This document shows positions 51,509 through 60,812 of a stretch of DNA of 64,000 nt, in pieces (the stretch's first letter is position 1; every line of letters begins with the position of its first letter). The stretch covers positions 62,001 to 126,000 of the forward strand of contig CAYJQC010000011.1 in NCBI GenBank assembly GCA_964372215.1. The letters are read 5' to 3'. A program made the translations under genes and the position numbers. This DNA comes from DAIMFL01 sp964372215. Its GTDB lineage: Bacteria > Pseudomonadota > Alphaproteobacteria > Dongiales > Dongiaceae. Below the pieces are notes generated by a model. It saw only the letters and a list, made by a program, of their open reading frames with translations. It had not been told where the DNA came from and did no database searches.

Positions 51509-53935
51509 ATGGGCGGCGGCATCCAGGGCATCGCGCAGGCGGAAATCGTCATCATCGGCGGCGGCATCATCGGCTGCTCGATCGCCTATCACCTGACCCG
51601 GATGGGCCGCCGCGACGTGGTGATCCTGGAAAAGAGCGGGCTCACCCACGGCGCCACCTGGCATGCGGCCGGGCTGGTCGGCCAGCTCCGCAGCTCGCGC
51701 AACACCACCCGCATGCTCCAGCGCAGCGTCGCGCTCTATGATACCCTGGAGGCCGAGACCGGCCAGGCGATCGACTGGAAGAAGGTCGGCAGCCTGCGCC
51801 TCGCCTGTTCCGCCGAACGGCTGCTCGAACTGAAGCGCGCCGCCACCATGGCCAAGAGCTTCGGCCTCGACATGCAGATGATCGGCGCGAAAGAAGCGCA
51901 GGACCTGTTCCCGATCATGACCACCGACGGGGTGGTTGCGGCGGCCTTCCTGCCGAGCGACGGCTACATCGACCCGGCCTCGGTGGCCCAGGCCCTGGCC
52001 AAGGGCGCGCGCGACCAGGGGGCGAAAATCATCCAGGGCGTGCGGGTCACCGGCACGGTGGTGCGGGACGGCCGGGTGACGGCGGTGGAGACCGACCAGG
52101 GCGCCATCGCCTGCGACCTGGTGGTCAATTGCGCGGGCATGTGGGGCCGCGAGATCGGCGCCATGGCCGGGGTGCGGGTGCCGTCCCTGGCGCTCGAGCA
52201 TCAGTACCTGATCACCGACCCGATTCCCGACATGCCCAAGGACATGCCGACCATGCGCGATCCCGACCTGCTGGTCTACTACAAGCCGGAGGTGCGCGGG
52301 CTGGTGGTCGGGGGGTACGAGCCGGACACCGTGCCGTTCGGCGATTCCGGAATCCCGCGCGAGTTCGGGCAGCAGCTCCTGCCGGAGAATTTCGACCGCT
52401 TCCAGCAGCTGGCCGAGCTGGCGGCCCGGCGCACGCCGGTCATCAACACCGTGGGCGCGCGCCAACTGGTCAACGGTCCGATCCCCTATTCCGCCGATTC
52501 CGACTTCATCATGGGCAAGGCGCCGGAGCTCATGAACTACTACGTCGCCGCCGGTTTCCTCTATGGCATCGCGGCGGGCGGCGGCGCCGGGCAGATGATG
52601 GCCGAATGGATCGTGGGCGGCGAGCCGTCGCTCGACCTCTGGCCGCTCGACGTGCGCCGCTTCGGTTTCCACCACAACACGCGGAAGTTCATGTATGCCC
52701 GCGCAGTCGAGCTCTACGGCCATCACTACAAGATCCACTGGCCGGGGGTGGAACACGACAGCGCGCGTGGCATCCGCCGTTCGCCGCTCTACCATGTCCT
52801 GAAGGCGAAGCGGGCCGTGTTCGGCTCGCGCGCCGGCTGGGAGCGGCCGAACTGGTTCGCGCCGGCGGGCGTCGAACCGGTCGACAGGCCGTCCTTCGGC
52901 CGCGCCAACTGGTTCGAGCATGTGGCGGCTGAGCACCGCGCGGTGCGCGAGCGCGTCGCCCTGATCGACCAGTCCTCCTTCAGCAAGCTGGAGATCGACG
53001 GGCCGCAGGCGCTCGCCGCGCTGCAGCGTCTGGCCGCCGCCGACATGGACAAGCCCGTGGGCAGCGTCATCTACACCCAGTTGTGCAATCCGCGCGGCGG
53101 CATCGAATGCGATCTCACCGTCACCCGGCTTGCCGAAAACCGCTTCTACGCGGTGACCGGCAGCGCCTTCGGCCGCCACGACCGGCACTGGATCGAAAGC
53201 AACGTCCGGCGCGACGGCAGCGTCAACGTCCGCGACGTCACCTCGTCGCGCGCGGTGATCAATCTCTGCGGCCCCAAGGCGCGCGACGTGCTGGCCGATG
53301 TGGTCGAGGAGGACGTGTCGAACGCGGCGTTCCCGTTCGCCACCGCGCGCGAGATCACGCTCGGCGCGGCGCCGGTGCTGGCCGTGCGCATCGGCTATGT
53401 CGGCGAGCTCGGCTGGGAGCTGCACGTGCCCGCCGAGTATGCCGAGCATGTCTACGAGACGCTGTGGGCCGCGGGGCGGGCGCACGGCATCGCCGATGCC
53501 GGCTACCGCGCCATCGATTCGCTGCGGATGGAAAAGGGCTATCTCTATTGGAGCAGCGACATCACGCCGGACTACACGCCCTACGAGGCCGGGCTCGGTT
53601 TCCGCGTCGCCCTGAAGAAGGGCGACTTCATCGGCCGCGAGGCGCTGGCCCGGCAGAAGGCCGAAGGGATCACGCGCAGGCTGTGCGCCTTTACCCTGGA
53701 GCGGCCGGCCTCGGTGTTCGGCGGCGAGGCGATCCTGCGCGACGGCAAGGTGCTGTCGGTGACATCGAGCGCCAATTTCGGCCATACCATCGGCAAGCCG
53801 ATCGTCTACGGCTATCTGCCGATCGAGGAGACGGCGCATAGCGACTTCCAGGTCGAGGCGTTCGGCGAGGTCCATCCCGCGACGCGCCGCGACCAGCCGC
53901 TCTACGATCCCGGGAACGAGCGGCTCAAGGGGTGA
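51509..53935 (+). CDS. Dimethylglycine/sarcosine dehydrogenase-like FAD protein with GcvT domain
   Basis: This 808-residue enzyme probably oxidatively demethylates an N-methylated amino acid such as dimethylglycine or sarcosine and passes the one-carbon unit to tetrahydrofolate. Domains in order are: DAO-type flavin domain (about 10-370, with VIIGGGIIGCSIAYHL), a FAO_M-like linker, and the GcvT aminomethyltransferase-like domain (about 430-800). His52 in TWHAAG corresponds to the histidine that binds FAD covalently in mammalian dimethylglycine dehydrogenase. The ATG at 51509 was chosen. The exact substrate needs assay. The next gene encodes a phosphotransferase 27 bp downstream. Confidence 0.92.
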   Translation: MGGGIQGIAQAEIVIIGGGIIGCSIAYHLTRMGRRDVVILEKSGLTHGATWHAAGLVGQLRSSRNTTRMLQRSVALYDTLEAETGQAIDWKKVGSLRLACSAERLLELKRAATMAKSFGLDMQMIGAKEAQDLFPIMTTDGVVAAAFLPSDGYIDPASVAQALAKGARDQGAKIIQGVRVTGTVVRDGRVTAVETDQGAIACDLVVNCAGMWGREIGAMAGVRVPSLALEHQYLITDPIPDMPKDMPTMRDPDLLVYYKPEVRGLVVGGYEPDTVPFGDSGIPREFGQQLLPENFDRFQQLAELAARRTPVINTVGARQLVNGPIPYSADSDFIMGKAPELMNYYVAAGFLYGIAAGGGAGQMMAEWIVGGEPSLDLWPLDVRRFGFHHNTRKFMYARAVELYGHHYKIHWPGVEHDSARGIRRSPLYHVLKAKRAVFGSRAGWERPNWFAPAGVEPVDRPSFGRANWFEHVAAEHRAVRERVALIDQSSFSKLEIDGPQALAALQRLAAADMDKPVGSVIYTQLCNPRGGIECDLTVTRLAENRFYAVTGSAFGRHDRHWIESNVRRDGSVNVRDVTSSRAVINLCGPKARDVLADVVEEDVSNAAFPFATAREITLGAAPVLAVRIGYVGELGWELHVPAEYAEHVYETLWAAGRAHGIADAGYRAIDSLRMEKGYLYWSSDITPDYTPYEAGLGFRVALKKGDFIGREALARQKAEGITRRLCAFTLERPASVFGGEAILRDGKVLSVTSSANFGHTIGKPIVYGYLPIEETAHSDFQVEAFGEVHPATRRDQPLYDPGNERLKG

Positions 53936-53962
53936 CAAGAAGAAATCCGACAGGGGGATACG

Positions 53963-54886
53963 ATGGATGAGGTTCACGCGCGGCTCGCCCGCATTCCGAT
54001 CTTGGCGGGGCTGGCGCCGGGCGCGTACACCGCCGAGCGGCTGGGCGGGCTGACCAACCGGAACTACCGCGTGAACGTGGGCGAAGACAGCTACGTGCTG
54101 CGCATCCCCGGCGAAGGCACCGGCGAGTACATCGACCGCAAGGCCGAGGCGGTGAATGCCCGCATCGCCGCCGTGGCCGGGGTCAATGCCGAGGTGCTGT
54201 ATTTCGATGCGCAGGACGGGGTGCAGCTCGCCCGCTTCATCGACGGCGCCGCCACCATGAACGCCGAGCGGTTCAGGGACCTCGGCGCCGTGGCGCGCGC
54301 GGCGCAGGCGTTCCGGCGCATCCACGCGTGCGGCAAGCGCTTCGCCACCGATTTCGAGCTGTTCAAGATGATGGACGACTATCTCGACCTGCTGAACCGC
54401 AAGAGCGCCTGGGTGCCCGACGGCTATCGCGCGGTGCAGCAGGAGGCCGAGGCGGTGCGCGCCGCGCTCGCGGTCCATCCCGCTGCGCGGGTTCCCAGCC
54501 ATTGCGATCCCTTGGCCGAGAACTTCCTCGATACGGGAGCGCGCATGTGGATCGTCGACTGGGAATACGCCGGCAACAACGATGCCATGTGGGACCTGGG
54601 CGACGTGTCGGTGGAAGCCGAGTTCGGCCCCGACCAGGACGCCGCGCTGATGGAGGCGTATTTCGGCGGCCGTCCGCCGGCCGACCAGGCGGGGCGCATG
54701 GTCATGTACAAGGCGATGTGCGACCTCTTGTGGACCCTGTGGGGCGCCATCCAGCACGCCAACGACAACCCGGCCGACGACTTCAAAGCCTATGCCGGCA
54801 ACCGCTTCGCCCGCTGCCAGCGTCTCATGGGGTCGGCCGAGTTCGGCCGCCACCTGGAGGCGGTGCGGCGGGGCCCAGGTTCATGA
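53963..54886 (+). CDS. Choline/aminoglycoside kinase-like phosphotransferase
   Basis: This 307-residue kinase-fold protein has the phosphotransferase catalytic Asp region as HCDPLAENF (Brenner-type motif) and metal-binding DWEYAG. The N-terminal part reads like choline/ethanolamine kinases (LTNRNYRV, VLRIPG). It is 27 bp after the dimethylglycine dehydrogenase-like gene with an AGGGGG before the start. The pairing suggests choline or methylated-amine metabolism over antibiotic resistance. The real substrate is unknown. Confidence 0.88.
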   Translation: MDEVHARLARIPILAGLAPGAYTAERLGGLTNRNYRVNVGEDSYVLRIPGEGTGEYIDRKAEAVNARIAAVAGVNAEVLYFDAQDGVQLARFIDGAATMNAERFRDLGAVARAAQAFRRIHACGKRFATDFELFKMMDDYLDLLNRKSAWVPDGYRAVQQEAEAVRAALAVHPAARVPSHCDPLAENFLDTGARMWIVDWEYAGNNDAMWDLGDVSVEAEFGPDQDAALMEAYFGGRPPADQAGRMVMYKAMCDLLWTLWGAIQHANDNPADDFKAYAGNRFARCQRLMGSAEFGRHLEAVRRGPGS

Positions 54887-54911
54887 CGGCCGCTTGACGC
54901 GCCAGAAGAAT

Positions 54912-54931
54912 GTTATTACGTTCGTAATAAC
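54912..54931. promoter_or_regulatory. Perfect palindromic operator of the AbrB-Doc pair
   Basis: GTTATTAC and GTAATAAC form a perfect inverted repeat around GTTC, followed by AACGTAAGGAGG, which includes the ribosome-binding site. It lies 15 bp before the antitoxin ATG and is much more AT-rich than its surroundings. It is a natural site for autorepression by the AbrB-type antitoxin, as is common for toxin-antitoxin operons. Confidence 0.7.
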
Positions 54932-54946
54932 GTAAGGAGGCGCGAG

Positions 54947-55174
54947 ATGCTGACATTGAAGGTCCGCAAGGTCGGCAATTCACTCGGCATGGTCTTGCCG
55001 AGGGAGGCCATCAGCCAGCTCCGCGTCGAAGAGGGCGCGACGCTCTATCTGACCGAGACGCCGGAGGGCGGCTATCGGCTGACGCCCTACGACCCGGAGT
55101 TCGAGCGCCAGATGGAGGCCGCCGAGGAAGGCATGGCGCGCTATCGCAACACGCTGCGCGCGCTCGCCAAGTGA
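54947..55174 (+). CDS. AbrB/MazE-type antitoxin
   Basis: This 75-residue protein has the swapped-hairpin AbrB fold for its first 45 residues (VRKVGNSLGMVLPREA is diagnostic) and a helical, charged C-terminal tail (FERQMEAAEEGMARYRNTL) that should bind and block the toxin. The ATG at 54947 has AAGGAGG upstream. It overlaps the next start (GTGA), so the toxin is translated only with it. It probably binds the palindrome upstream. Confidence 0.93.
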   Translation: MLTLKVRKVGNSLGMVLPREAISQLRVEEGATLYLTETPEGGYRLTPYDPEFERQMEAAEEGMARYRNTLRALAK

Positions 55175-55569
55175 GAGAGCCCGTCTGGGTTCTTCCTGCC
55201 GTCGCCATCGTACTGCACGGCCGGCTCCTGGCGGAGCATGGCGGCGCCGAGGGGCTGCGCGATCCCGGCCTGTTGGAGGCTGCACTCGCCCGTCCGCGCC
55301 AGATTCTTGCCTATGGCAAGCCGGACCACCGCGATCTCGCGGCCGCCTACGTGTCCGGCCTCGTCCGCGATCACCCGTTCATCGACGGCAACAAGCGCCT
55401 GGGGTTCATGCTCGCGTACGTGTTCCTCAGGAGCAATGGCTACCGCCTCGTTGCCGGGGAAGCGGATGCGGCAGCCATGACGCTGGGCCTCGCCGCGGGC
55501 AGCGTCTTGGAGCGCGACTACGCGGACTGGATGCGTCGCAACGTCGAGGCGGTGAAGCGGGGAGGCTGA
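55171..55569 (+). CDS. doc: Doc-family (Fic/DOC) toxin
   Basis: This 132-residue toxin has the canonical Fic/Doc active-site motif HPFIDGNKR (residues 68-76), in which His68 is the catalytic residue. Doc phosphorylates and inactivates elongation factor Tu, and related Fic proteins AMPylate targets. The start is GTG at 55171, overlapping the antitoxin stop codon. Doc is classically paired with a Phd antitoxin. Here it is paired with an AbrB-type one, so the neutralisation interface must differ. Length and motif suggest it is functional. Confidence 0.94.
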   Translation: MREPVWVLPAVAIVLHGRLLAEHGGAEGLRDPGLLEAALARPRQILAYGKPDHRDLAAAYVSGLVRDHPFIDGNKRLGFMLAYVFLRSNGYRLVAGEADAAAMTLGLAAGSVLERDYADWMRRNVEAVKRGG

Positions 55570-55717
55570 CCGCCGGGCTGCCGGTCGAGCTCCCACGCCG
55601 GCCGCCGAGGAGACTCATATCTCATTGAAATAACATGGCAATCTCCGGCCGTTGGCCGGTGTTGGCGCCGGCGGGAGAGCTGTGAACGGCATCACAGCGG
55701 CGCCGGACCGGAGTTCT

Positions 55718-55954
55718 ATGATCGCGACATTCCGATCCGACGAGGATATGGCAGTCATGATCAACCGGCGACGCGACCCCCATACCGGCAGCTCGCTCCA
55801 CCGCAGCGAGCGCGAGTACGCCCTGGATGGCCGATTCATGAACCTGGAAGAGTTCTGGGACTTCCTGGCCGACGAGACGGAAGCGATGAGCGACGAGGAG
55901 CTCCGCGCGGAAATGGACTCGCTGCGGGTGCAGCGCGTCAGGGAGATCCACTGA
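55718..55954 (+). CDS. Small acidic hypothetical protein
   Basis: This possible 78-residue protein starts at an ATG with a GGAG-like site close by. A second in-frame ATG at 55748 is an alternative. The C-terminal half is acidic and helical (EEFWDFLADETEAMSDEELRAEM), and the N-terminal half has an RRRDPHTG stretch. No family was recognised. It overlaps the end of the molybdopterin oxidoreductase gene by 17 bp, tail to tail. Coding reality is moderate. Confidence 0.5.
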   Translation: MIATFRSDEDMAVMINRRRDPHTGSSLHRSEREYALDGRFMNLEEFWDFLADETEAMSDEELRAEMDSLRVQRVREIH

Positions 55955-58001
55955 CCGGCACGGCGGACAACCGCGTCACCGTCACCTCGACGGCGTGCAC
56001 CGATGTCGAGTTTCCCATGTCGGCCTTGCGGCCCTTGTGCAGGGCGTTGATGTTGGCGCGGCCGTTGGGCCCCTTCGACTCCATTTTCGGCCAGCGCGAC
56101 TTGGCCGCCAGCGCGGTGCCCTTCGGCACCACCGCGGCGACCCGGATCGGCAGCACCAGGCGGCCGCTGTCGCTGGCGACCACCGCGGTGTCGCCGTCCT
56201 TCAGGCCGCGCGCGGCGGCGTCCTCGGGATGCAGCGTCACCGCTTCGTGCCCCGCCTTTGCGATGATGCCTGCGTCGTTGCCATAGCTCGAGTTCATGAT
56301 CCAGGGCGAGGCCGGGGACAGCAGGCGCAGCCTGTCATCGCCCGGGCGCGCATCGACGGCGGGAATCGGCGTGCGCGGCAGCCCGTCCGCTTCGGCCTGG
56401 GCCGAGGCGATCTCGATCCTGCCCGAGGGGGTCGGAAATTTCAGGTCGCCGAAATGCAGCACCGGCTCGGGAAAGATCGTCGCCGTGCCGATCCGCTTGA
56501 GCTCGTCGAAGCCGCCCTTGAACGGCGTGCCCGCCAGCAGCCGGTCCAGAATGGCCCGGTCGTCCTCGTAGAGCTCCGGCTCGTTGAAGCCCATGGCCGA
56601 TGACAGGCGGCGAAAGATCTCCTGGTTGGGCAACGCCTCGCCCATCGGCTCGATCGCCTTGGCCTGGGCCGACAGGGTCAGGTTGAAATAGCCGGACACC
56701 AGGTCGTCGAATTCCAGGAAGCTCGCGGCGGGCAGCACGTAGTCGGCGAAATCGGCGGTGTCGGTCTGGAACAGGTCGACCACCACGGTCAGCAGGTCGT
56801 CGCGGCGAAGCGCCGCGTACAGCGCCGCCTGATCCGGATTCGAGGCGGCGATGTTGATGTTCCAGCAGAACAGCGCCTTCGACTGCCAGGGCTCGGCCAG
56901 GACCTGCGCCAGATCCATGTGGCTCGCGGTCTTCATCTCGCCCTGGCGGAGCTGGGTGCCCTCGACATAGGCGCCGTCCAGTCCCTTGCGCCCGCCGCCG
57001 TTGAGATACAGGAACCCGGTGCCCGGCTTGGCCAGATTGCCGCTGGCGGCCGGCAGCGTCGCCACCGCGCGCATGACGTTGCCGCCCATGGGCTGGCGCT
57101 GCAGCCCCTGGCCCATCCACAACAGCGATGGCCCGCGCCCGTACAGCCGCGCCACCTCCTCGATTTTGTCCGCCGGCACGCCGGTCTGCGCCGCGCTCCA
57201 GGCGGGCGTGCAGGAGTCGAGCTGCGCCTCCACCTCGTCCCAGCCGGTCGCGTGCGCGTCCAGGAACGCGCGATCGATCAGTCCCTCGCGCCGCATGACA
57301 TGCAGCATGGCGAAGGCGAGCGCCGCGTCGCTGCCGGGGAAGGGCTGCAGGTGGATGTCGGCGGCCTCCGCCGTCGGGTGGCGGAACGGGTCGACCACCA
57401 CCACCTTGCCCGGCGTCTCCTTCAGCCAGTAGCGATGGGCGTGCGGCGCCGAGGCCGAGGGGTTGGCGCCCCACACCATGACGCAGGCCGAATCCTTCGC
57501 CGTGCGCGGGTCGAAGCCGAGATAGGCGGTGCCGTAGAGATAGCCGAGCGCCACCTGGCCGGCCATGTTGCAGATCGAATCCGGCTCGACCTCGCTGGCG
57601 CCCAGGCGGTGGAAGAAGCGGCTGGGGAAGCCGCCGGCGATCACCGAGCAGGTGCCGGTGTAATGGGTGTGCCAGACCGTCTCGGCGCCGTGCCGCGCCA
57701 CCACCTCGTTGAGCCGTGCCGCGATCTCGCCCAACGCGGTGTCCCAGGAAACCGCCTCGAACCGGCCTTCGCCCTTGGGCCCGATGCGCTTCAGCGGATG
57801 CAGCAGCCGCTGCCCGGGATCGCGCCAGGCGCCGTTATAGGCGATGGCGCACTTGCCGCACAGCGCGCCGCGGCTGATGGCATGCTCGGGATCGCCCAGC
57901 ACCTTGACCTTGCCGTCGCGCTTCACCACGGCGATCCCGCAGGTATCGTAGCAGTCGCGCGGGCAGGTGGTTCGGATGACGGTCTTGCTGTCGTCGGGCA
58001 T
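55938..58001 (-). CDS. Molybdopterin-dependent oxidoreductase (DMSO reductase family)
   Basis: This 687-residue enzyme has an N-terminal 4Fe-4S site with Cys13, Cys17, Cys21 and Cys48 (spacing CX3CX3CX26C), then the catalytic domains that bind the bis-pterin cofactor and a C-terminal dinucleotide-binding domain (about 570-680). It resembles the group of cytoplasmic oxidoreductases annotated as formate-dehydrogenase-like or YoaE-like. No twin-arginine signal is visible, so it stays in the cytosol. The ATG at 58001 starts the conserved MPDDSKTVIRTTCPRDC segment. The partner subunit and substrate are unknown. Confidence 0.92.
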   Translation of the reverse strand: MPDDSKTVIRTTCPRDCYDTCGIAVVKRDGKVKVLGDPEHAISRGALCGKCAIAYNGAWRDPGQRLLHPLKRIGPKGEGRFEAVSWDTALGEIAARLNEVVARHGAETVWHTHYTGTCSVIAGGFPSRFFHRLGASEVEPDSICNMAGQVALGYLYGTAYLGFDPRTAKDSACVMVWGANPSASAPHAHRYWLKETPGKVVVVDPFRHPTAEAADIHLQPFPGSDAALAFAMLHVMRREGLIDRAFLDAHATGWDEVEAQLDSCTPAWSAAQTGVPADKIEEVARLYGRGPSLLWMGQGLQRQPMGGNVMRAVATLPAASGNLAKPGTGFLYLNGGGRKGLDGAYVEGTQLRQGEMKTASHMDLAQVLAEPWQSKALFCWNINIAASNPDQAALYAALRRDDLLTVVVDLFQTDTADFADYVLPAASFLEFDDLVSGYFNLTLSAQAKAIEPMGEALPNQEIFRRLSSAMGFNEPELYEDDRAILDRLLAGTPFKGGFDELKRIGTATIFPEPVLHFGDLKFPTPSGRIEIASAQAEADGLPRTPIPAVDARPGDDRLRLLSPASPWIMNSSYGNDAGIIAKAGHEAVTLHPEDAAARGLKDGDTAVVASDSGRLVLPIRVAAVVPKGTALAAKSRWPKMESKGPNGRANINALHKGRKADMGNSTSVHAVEVTVTRLSAVPVSGSP

Positions 58002-58154
58002 CGATTGCGCTCTCCGGTTTGCGCGCCAGGGTGCGCCAGAAGCGGGCCGCTGACCAGGGCCAGTTTGCCGGCCCTGGCGGGGCCGCGAACCGCCCCCTGG
58101 TACTGGCCGGCCGGCGCGGCATAGTCTGTCGGCGACCGAACCCGAGGAGAGATC

Positions 58155-60809
58155 ATGACGCGGGAGCAACCGGCGGAAACCCGCCGCGCCGACTATCGCC
58201 AGCCCGACTATCGGATCGAGACCGTCGCGCTCGAGTTCGACCTGGAGCCGGAGACCACCCGGGTCACGGCGCGGCTCGCCTTGCGCGCCACCTATGACCG
58301 CGCCGGCGGTGTGCGGCCCCTGGTGCTGGACGGCGACGCGCTGGAGCTGGTCTCGCTCGCCCTCGACGGCAAGGCGCTGGGTGCCGGTAGCTACGCGGTG
58401 TCCAGTACCAGCCTGACGATTCCGGCGCCCCCGGCCGAGTTCACCCTCGACATCGCGACCGCGATCCATCCCAAGGCCAACACCGCGCTCTCCGGCCTCT
58501 ATGTCTCCAACGGCGTGTTCTGCACCCAGTGCGAGGCGGAGGGCTTCCGCCGCATCACCTGGTTCCTCGACCGGCCGGACGTGATGGCGACCTATCGCAC
58601 CACGATCCGGGCGCCGCGCGCCGCCTGTCCGGTGCTGCTGTCGAACGGCAACCTGGTGGAACAGGGGGAGTTGCCGGATGGCCGGCACTTCGCGGTGTGG
58701 GACGATCCGTTTCCCAAGCCGAGCTACCTGTTCGCCCTGGTCGCCGGCGATCTCGAGGCGAACGACGACAGCTTCACGACCCGCTCGGGGCGCGAGGTGC
58801 GCCTGCGCATCTTCGTCGAGCACGGCAAGGCGGCGCGCACCGCCTATGCCATGGATGTGCTGAAGCGCTCCATGCGCTGGGACGAGACCCGCTTCGGCCT
58901 GGAATACGACCTCGACCTGTTCAACATCGTCGCGGTCAGCGACTTCAACATGGGGGCGATGGAGAACAAGAGCCTCAACGTCTTCAACGACAAGTACATC
59001 CTGGCCGATCCCGAGAGCGCGACCGATTCCGACTATGCCGGCATCGAGACCGTGGTGGCGCACGAGTATTTCCACAACTGGACCGGCAACCGGATCACCT
59101 GCCGCGACTGGTTCCAGCTCAGCCTGAAGGAAGGCCTCACCGTCTTCCGCGACCAGGAATTCTCGTCCGACATGCGCTCGCGGCCCGTGAAGCGCATCCA
59201 GGACGTGCGCAATCTGCGGGCCCGCCAGTTCCCCGAGGACGCCGGGCCGCTCGCCCATCCGGTGCGGCCGGACGCCTATATCGAGATCAACAATTTCTAC
59301 ACCGCGACGATCTACGAGAAGGGCGCCGAGGTGATCGGCATGATTCACAGCCTGCTGGGCGAGGACGGGTTCCAGAAAGGCATGCGACTCTATGTCGAGC
59401 GCCATGACGGCCAGGCCGTCACCTGCGACGACTTCGCCGCCGCCATGGCCGACGCCAACGACATCGATCTCGGCCAGTTCAAGCTGTGGTACGCCCAGGC
59501 CGGCACGCCCGAGGTGGCGGCGGAGGGACGCTACGATGCCGGCACCGGCGCCTACGAGCTGACCCTCACCCAGACCGTGCCGCCGACCCCGGGCCAGCCG
59601 GAGAAGGCGCCGATGCACATCCCGTTCGCCGTCGGCCTGCTCGACGCCCAGGGCCGCGGGATCGAGCTGCGCCTCGACGGCGAAAGCGCGGCGCAGGCCG
59701 CGACCGACCGGGTGCTGCAGCTCACCAGGGCGCGCCAGAGCTTCCGCTTCGAGAACCTGCCGGAGCCCAAGGCCGTGTCGCTCAACCGCGGCTTCTCGGC
59801 GCCGGTCATCGTCAAGGCGGCGCGCGACGGCGCCGAACTCGCATTCCTCATGGCCCACGATTCCGATCCGTTCGCGAGATGGGAGGCCGGGCAGCAATAC
59901 GCCACCGATCTGCTGCTCGCCCGGATCAAGGCGATCGGGGCCGGCCGGGTGACGCCGTTCGATCCGGCCTTCATCGAGGCGATCCGCCAGATCCTGCGCG
60001 ATTCCGCGATCGATCCCGCCTTCGCCGCCGAGGCGATCCGCCTGCCCGACGAGGACTACATCGCGGACTGCATGGCGGTGATCGACGTCGAGGCGATCCA
60101 CGCCGCGCGCCAGGCGCTGCGGCACGAGATCGCGGTGGCGCTGCGCGAGGATCTCGTGCGCGTCTACGAGGCCAACCGGACGGCGGGACCCTACAGCCCG
60201 GATGCGGCGGCGGCCGGACGGCGCGCCTTCAAGAACGCCGCGCTCGCCTATCTCGCGACCCTGGCCCCGGCGAAACCGAAGGAGCGCGCCCGCCTGGCCG
60301 GGCAATACCATGCCGCCGACAACATGACCGACCGCATGGCGGCGCTCAGGCTGCTGGTCGACATCGCCGGGGACGAGCGCGCGGCGGCCCTAGCCGATTT
60401 CGAGTCCCGCTTCGCCGGCGATCCGCTGGTCATGGACAAGTGGCTGATGCTGCAGGCGATCTCCGTGCTCCCCGACACCCTGGACCGGGTGGTCGCGCTG
60501 ATGGGCCATCCGGCCTATTCGCTGCGCAAGCCCAACAAGGTGCGCGCGCTCGTCGGTGCCTTCACCTCGTCGAACCCGCTGCGCTATCACGCCGCCGACG
60601 GCTCGGGCTACGCCTTCCACGCCGACCGCACGCTGGAGCTCGACCCGCTGAATCCGCAGATGGCGGCCAGGCTGCTGGCGCCCCTGGGCCGCTGGCGCCG
60701 CTTCGATCAGGGACGTCAGGAGAAGATGAAGGCGGCGCTGGAGCGCATCCTCGCCGCGCCGAAGCTGTCGCGCGACACCCACGAGATCGCCTCGAAGTCG
60801 CTGGTGTAG
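58155..60809 (+). CDS. pepN: Aminopeptidase N
   Basis: This 884-residue zinc aminopeptidase of the M1 family cleaves N-terminal residues from peptides in the cytoplasm. The exopeptidase motif GAMEN lies at residues 267-271. The zinc motif is HEYFH with His303 and His307, catalytic Glu304, and the third ligand Glu326 after 18 residues. The N-terminal beta domain and the C-terminal helical domain have normal sizes. The ATG at 58155 follows GAGGAGAG. The gene is divergent from the molybdoenzyme gene with a 153-bp gap and 3 bp before the glutaminase gene. Confidence 0.96.
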   Translation: MTREQPAETRRADYRQPDYRIETVALEFDLEPETTRVTARLALRATYDRAGGVRPLVLDGDALELVSLALDGKALGAGSYAVSSTSLTIPAPPAEFTLDIATAIHPKANTALSGLYVSNGVFCTQCEAEGFRRITWFLDRPDVMATYRTTIRAPRAACPVLLSNGNLVEQGELPDGRHFAVWDDPFPKPSYLFALVAGDLEANDDSFTTRSGREVRLRIFVEHGKAARTAYAMDVLKRSMRWDETRFGLEYDLDLFNIVAVSDFNMGAMENKSLNVFNDKYILADPESATDSDYAGIETVVAHEYFHNWTGNRITCRDWFQLSLKEGLTVFRDQEFSSDMRSRPVKRIQDVRNLRARQFPEDAGPLAHPVRPDAYIEINNFYTATIYEKGAEVIGMIHSLLGEDGFQKGMRLYVERHDGQAVTCDDFAAAMADANDIDLGQFKLWYAQAGTPEVAAEGRYDAGTGAYELTLTQTVPPTPGQPEKAPMHIPFAVGLLDAQGRGIELRLDGESAAQAATDRVLQLTRARQSFRFENLPEPKAVSLNRGFSAPVIVKAARDGAELAFLMAHDSDPFARWEAGQQYATDLLLARIKAIGAGRVTPFDPAFIEAIRQILRDSAIDPAFAAEAIRLPDEDYIADCMAVIDVEAIHAARQALRHEIAVALREDLVRVYEANRTAGPYSPDAAAAGRRAFKNAALAYLATLAPAKPKERARLAGQYHAADNMTDRMAALRLLVDIAGDERAAALADFESRFAGDPLVMDKWLMLQAISVLPDTLDRVVALMGHPAYSLRKPNKVRALVGAFTSSNPLRYHAADGSGYAFHADRTLELDPLNPQMAARLLAPLGRWRRFDQGRQEKMKAALERILAAPKLSRDTHEIASKSLV

Positions 60810-60812
60810 CGG

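Noticed and set aside
51314..54853. 1179-residue open frame opposite the dimethylglycine dehydrogenase-like gene
   Set aside because: Antisense shadow running across two genes; it lacks any family feature.
53963..54886. Antibiotic-resistance aminoglycoside phosphotransferase
   Set aside because: Only the fold is shared; the N-terminus and the dehydrogenase neighbour fit a choline-type kinase better.
58002..60311. Apparent N-terminal extension of the molybdoenzyme by 770 residues
   Set aside because: The extension is antisense to pepN and has no motif; the conserved protein starts at 58001.
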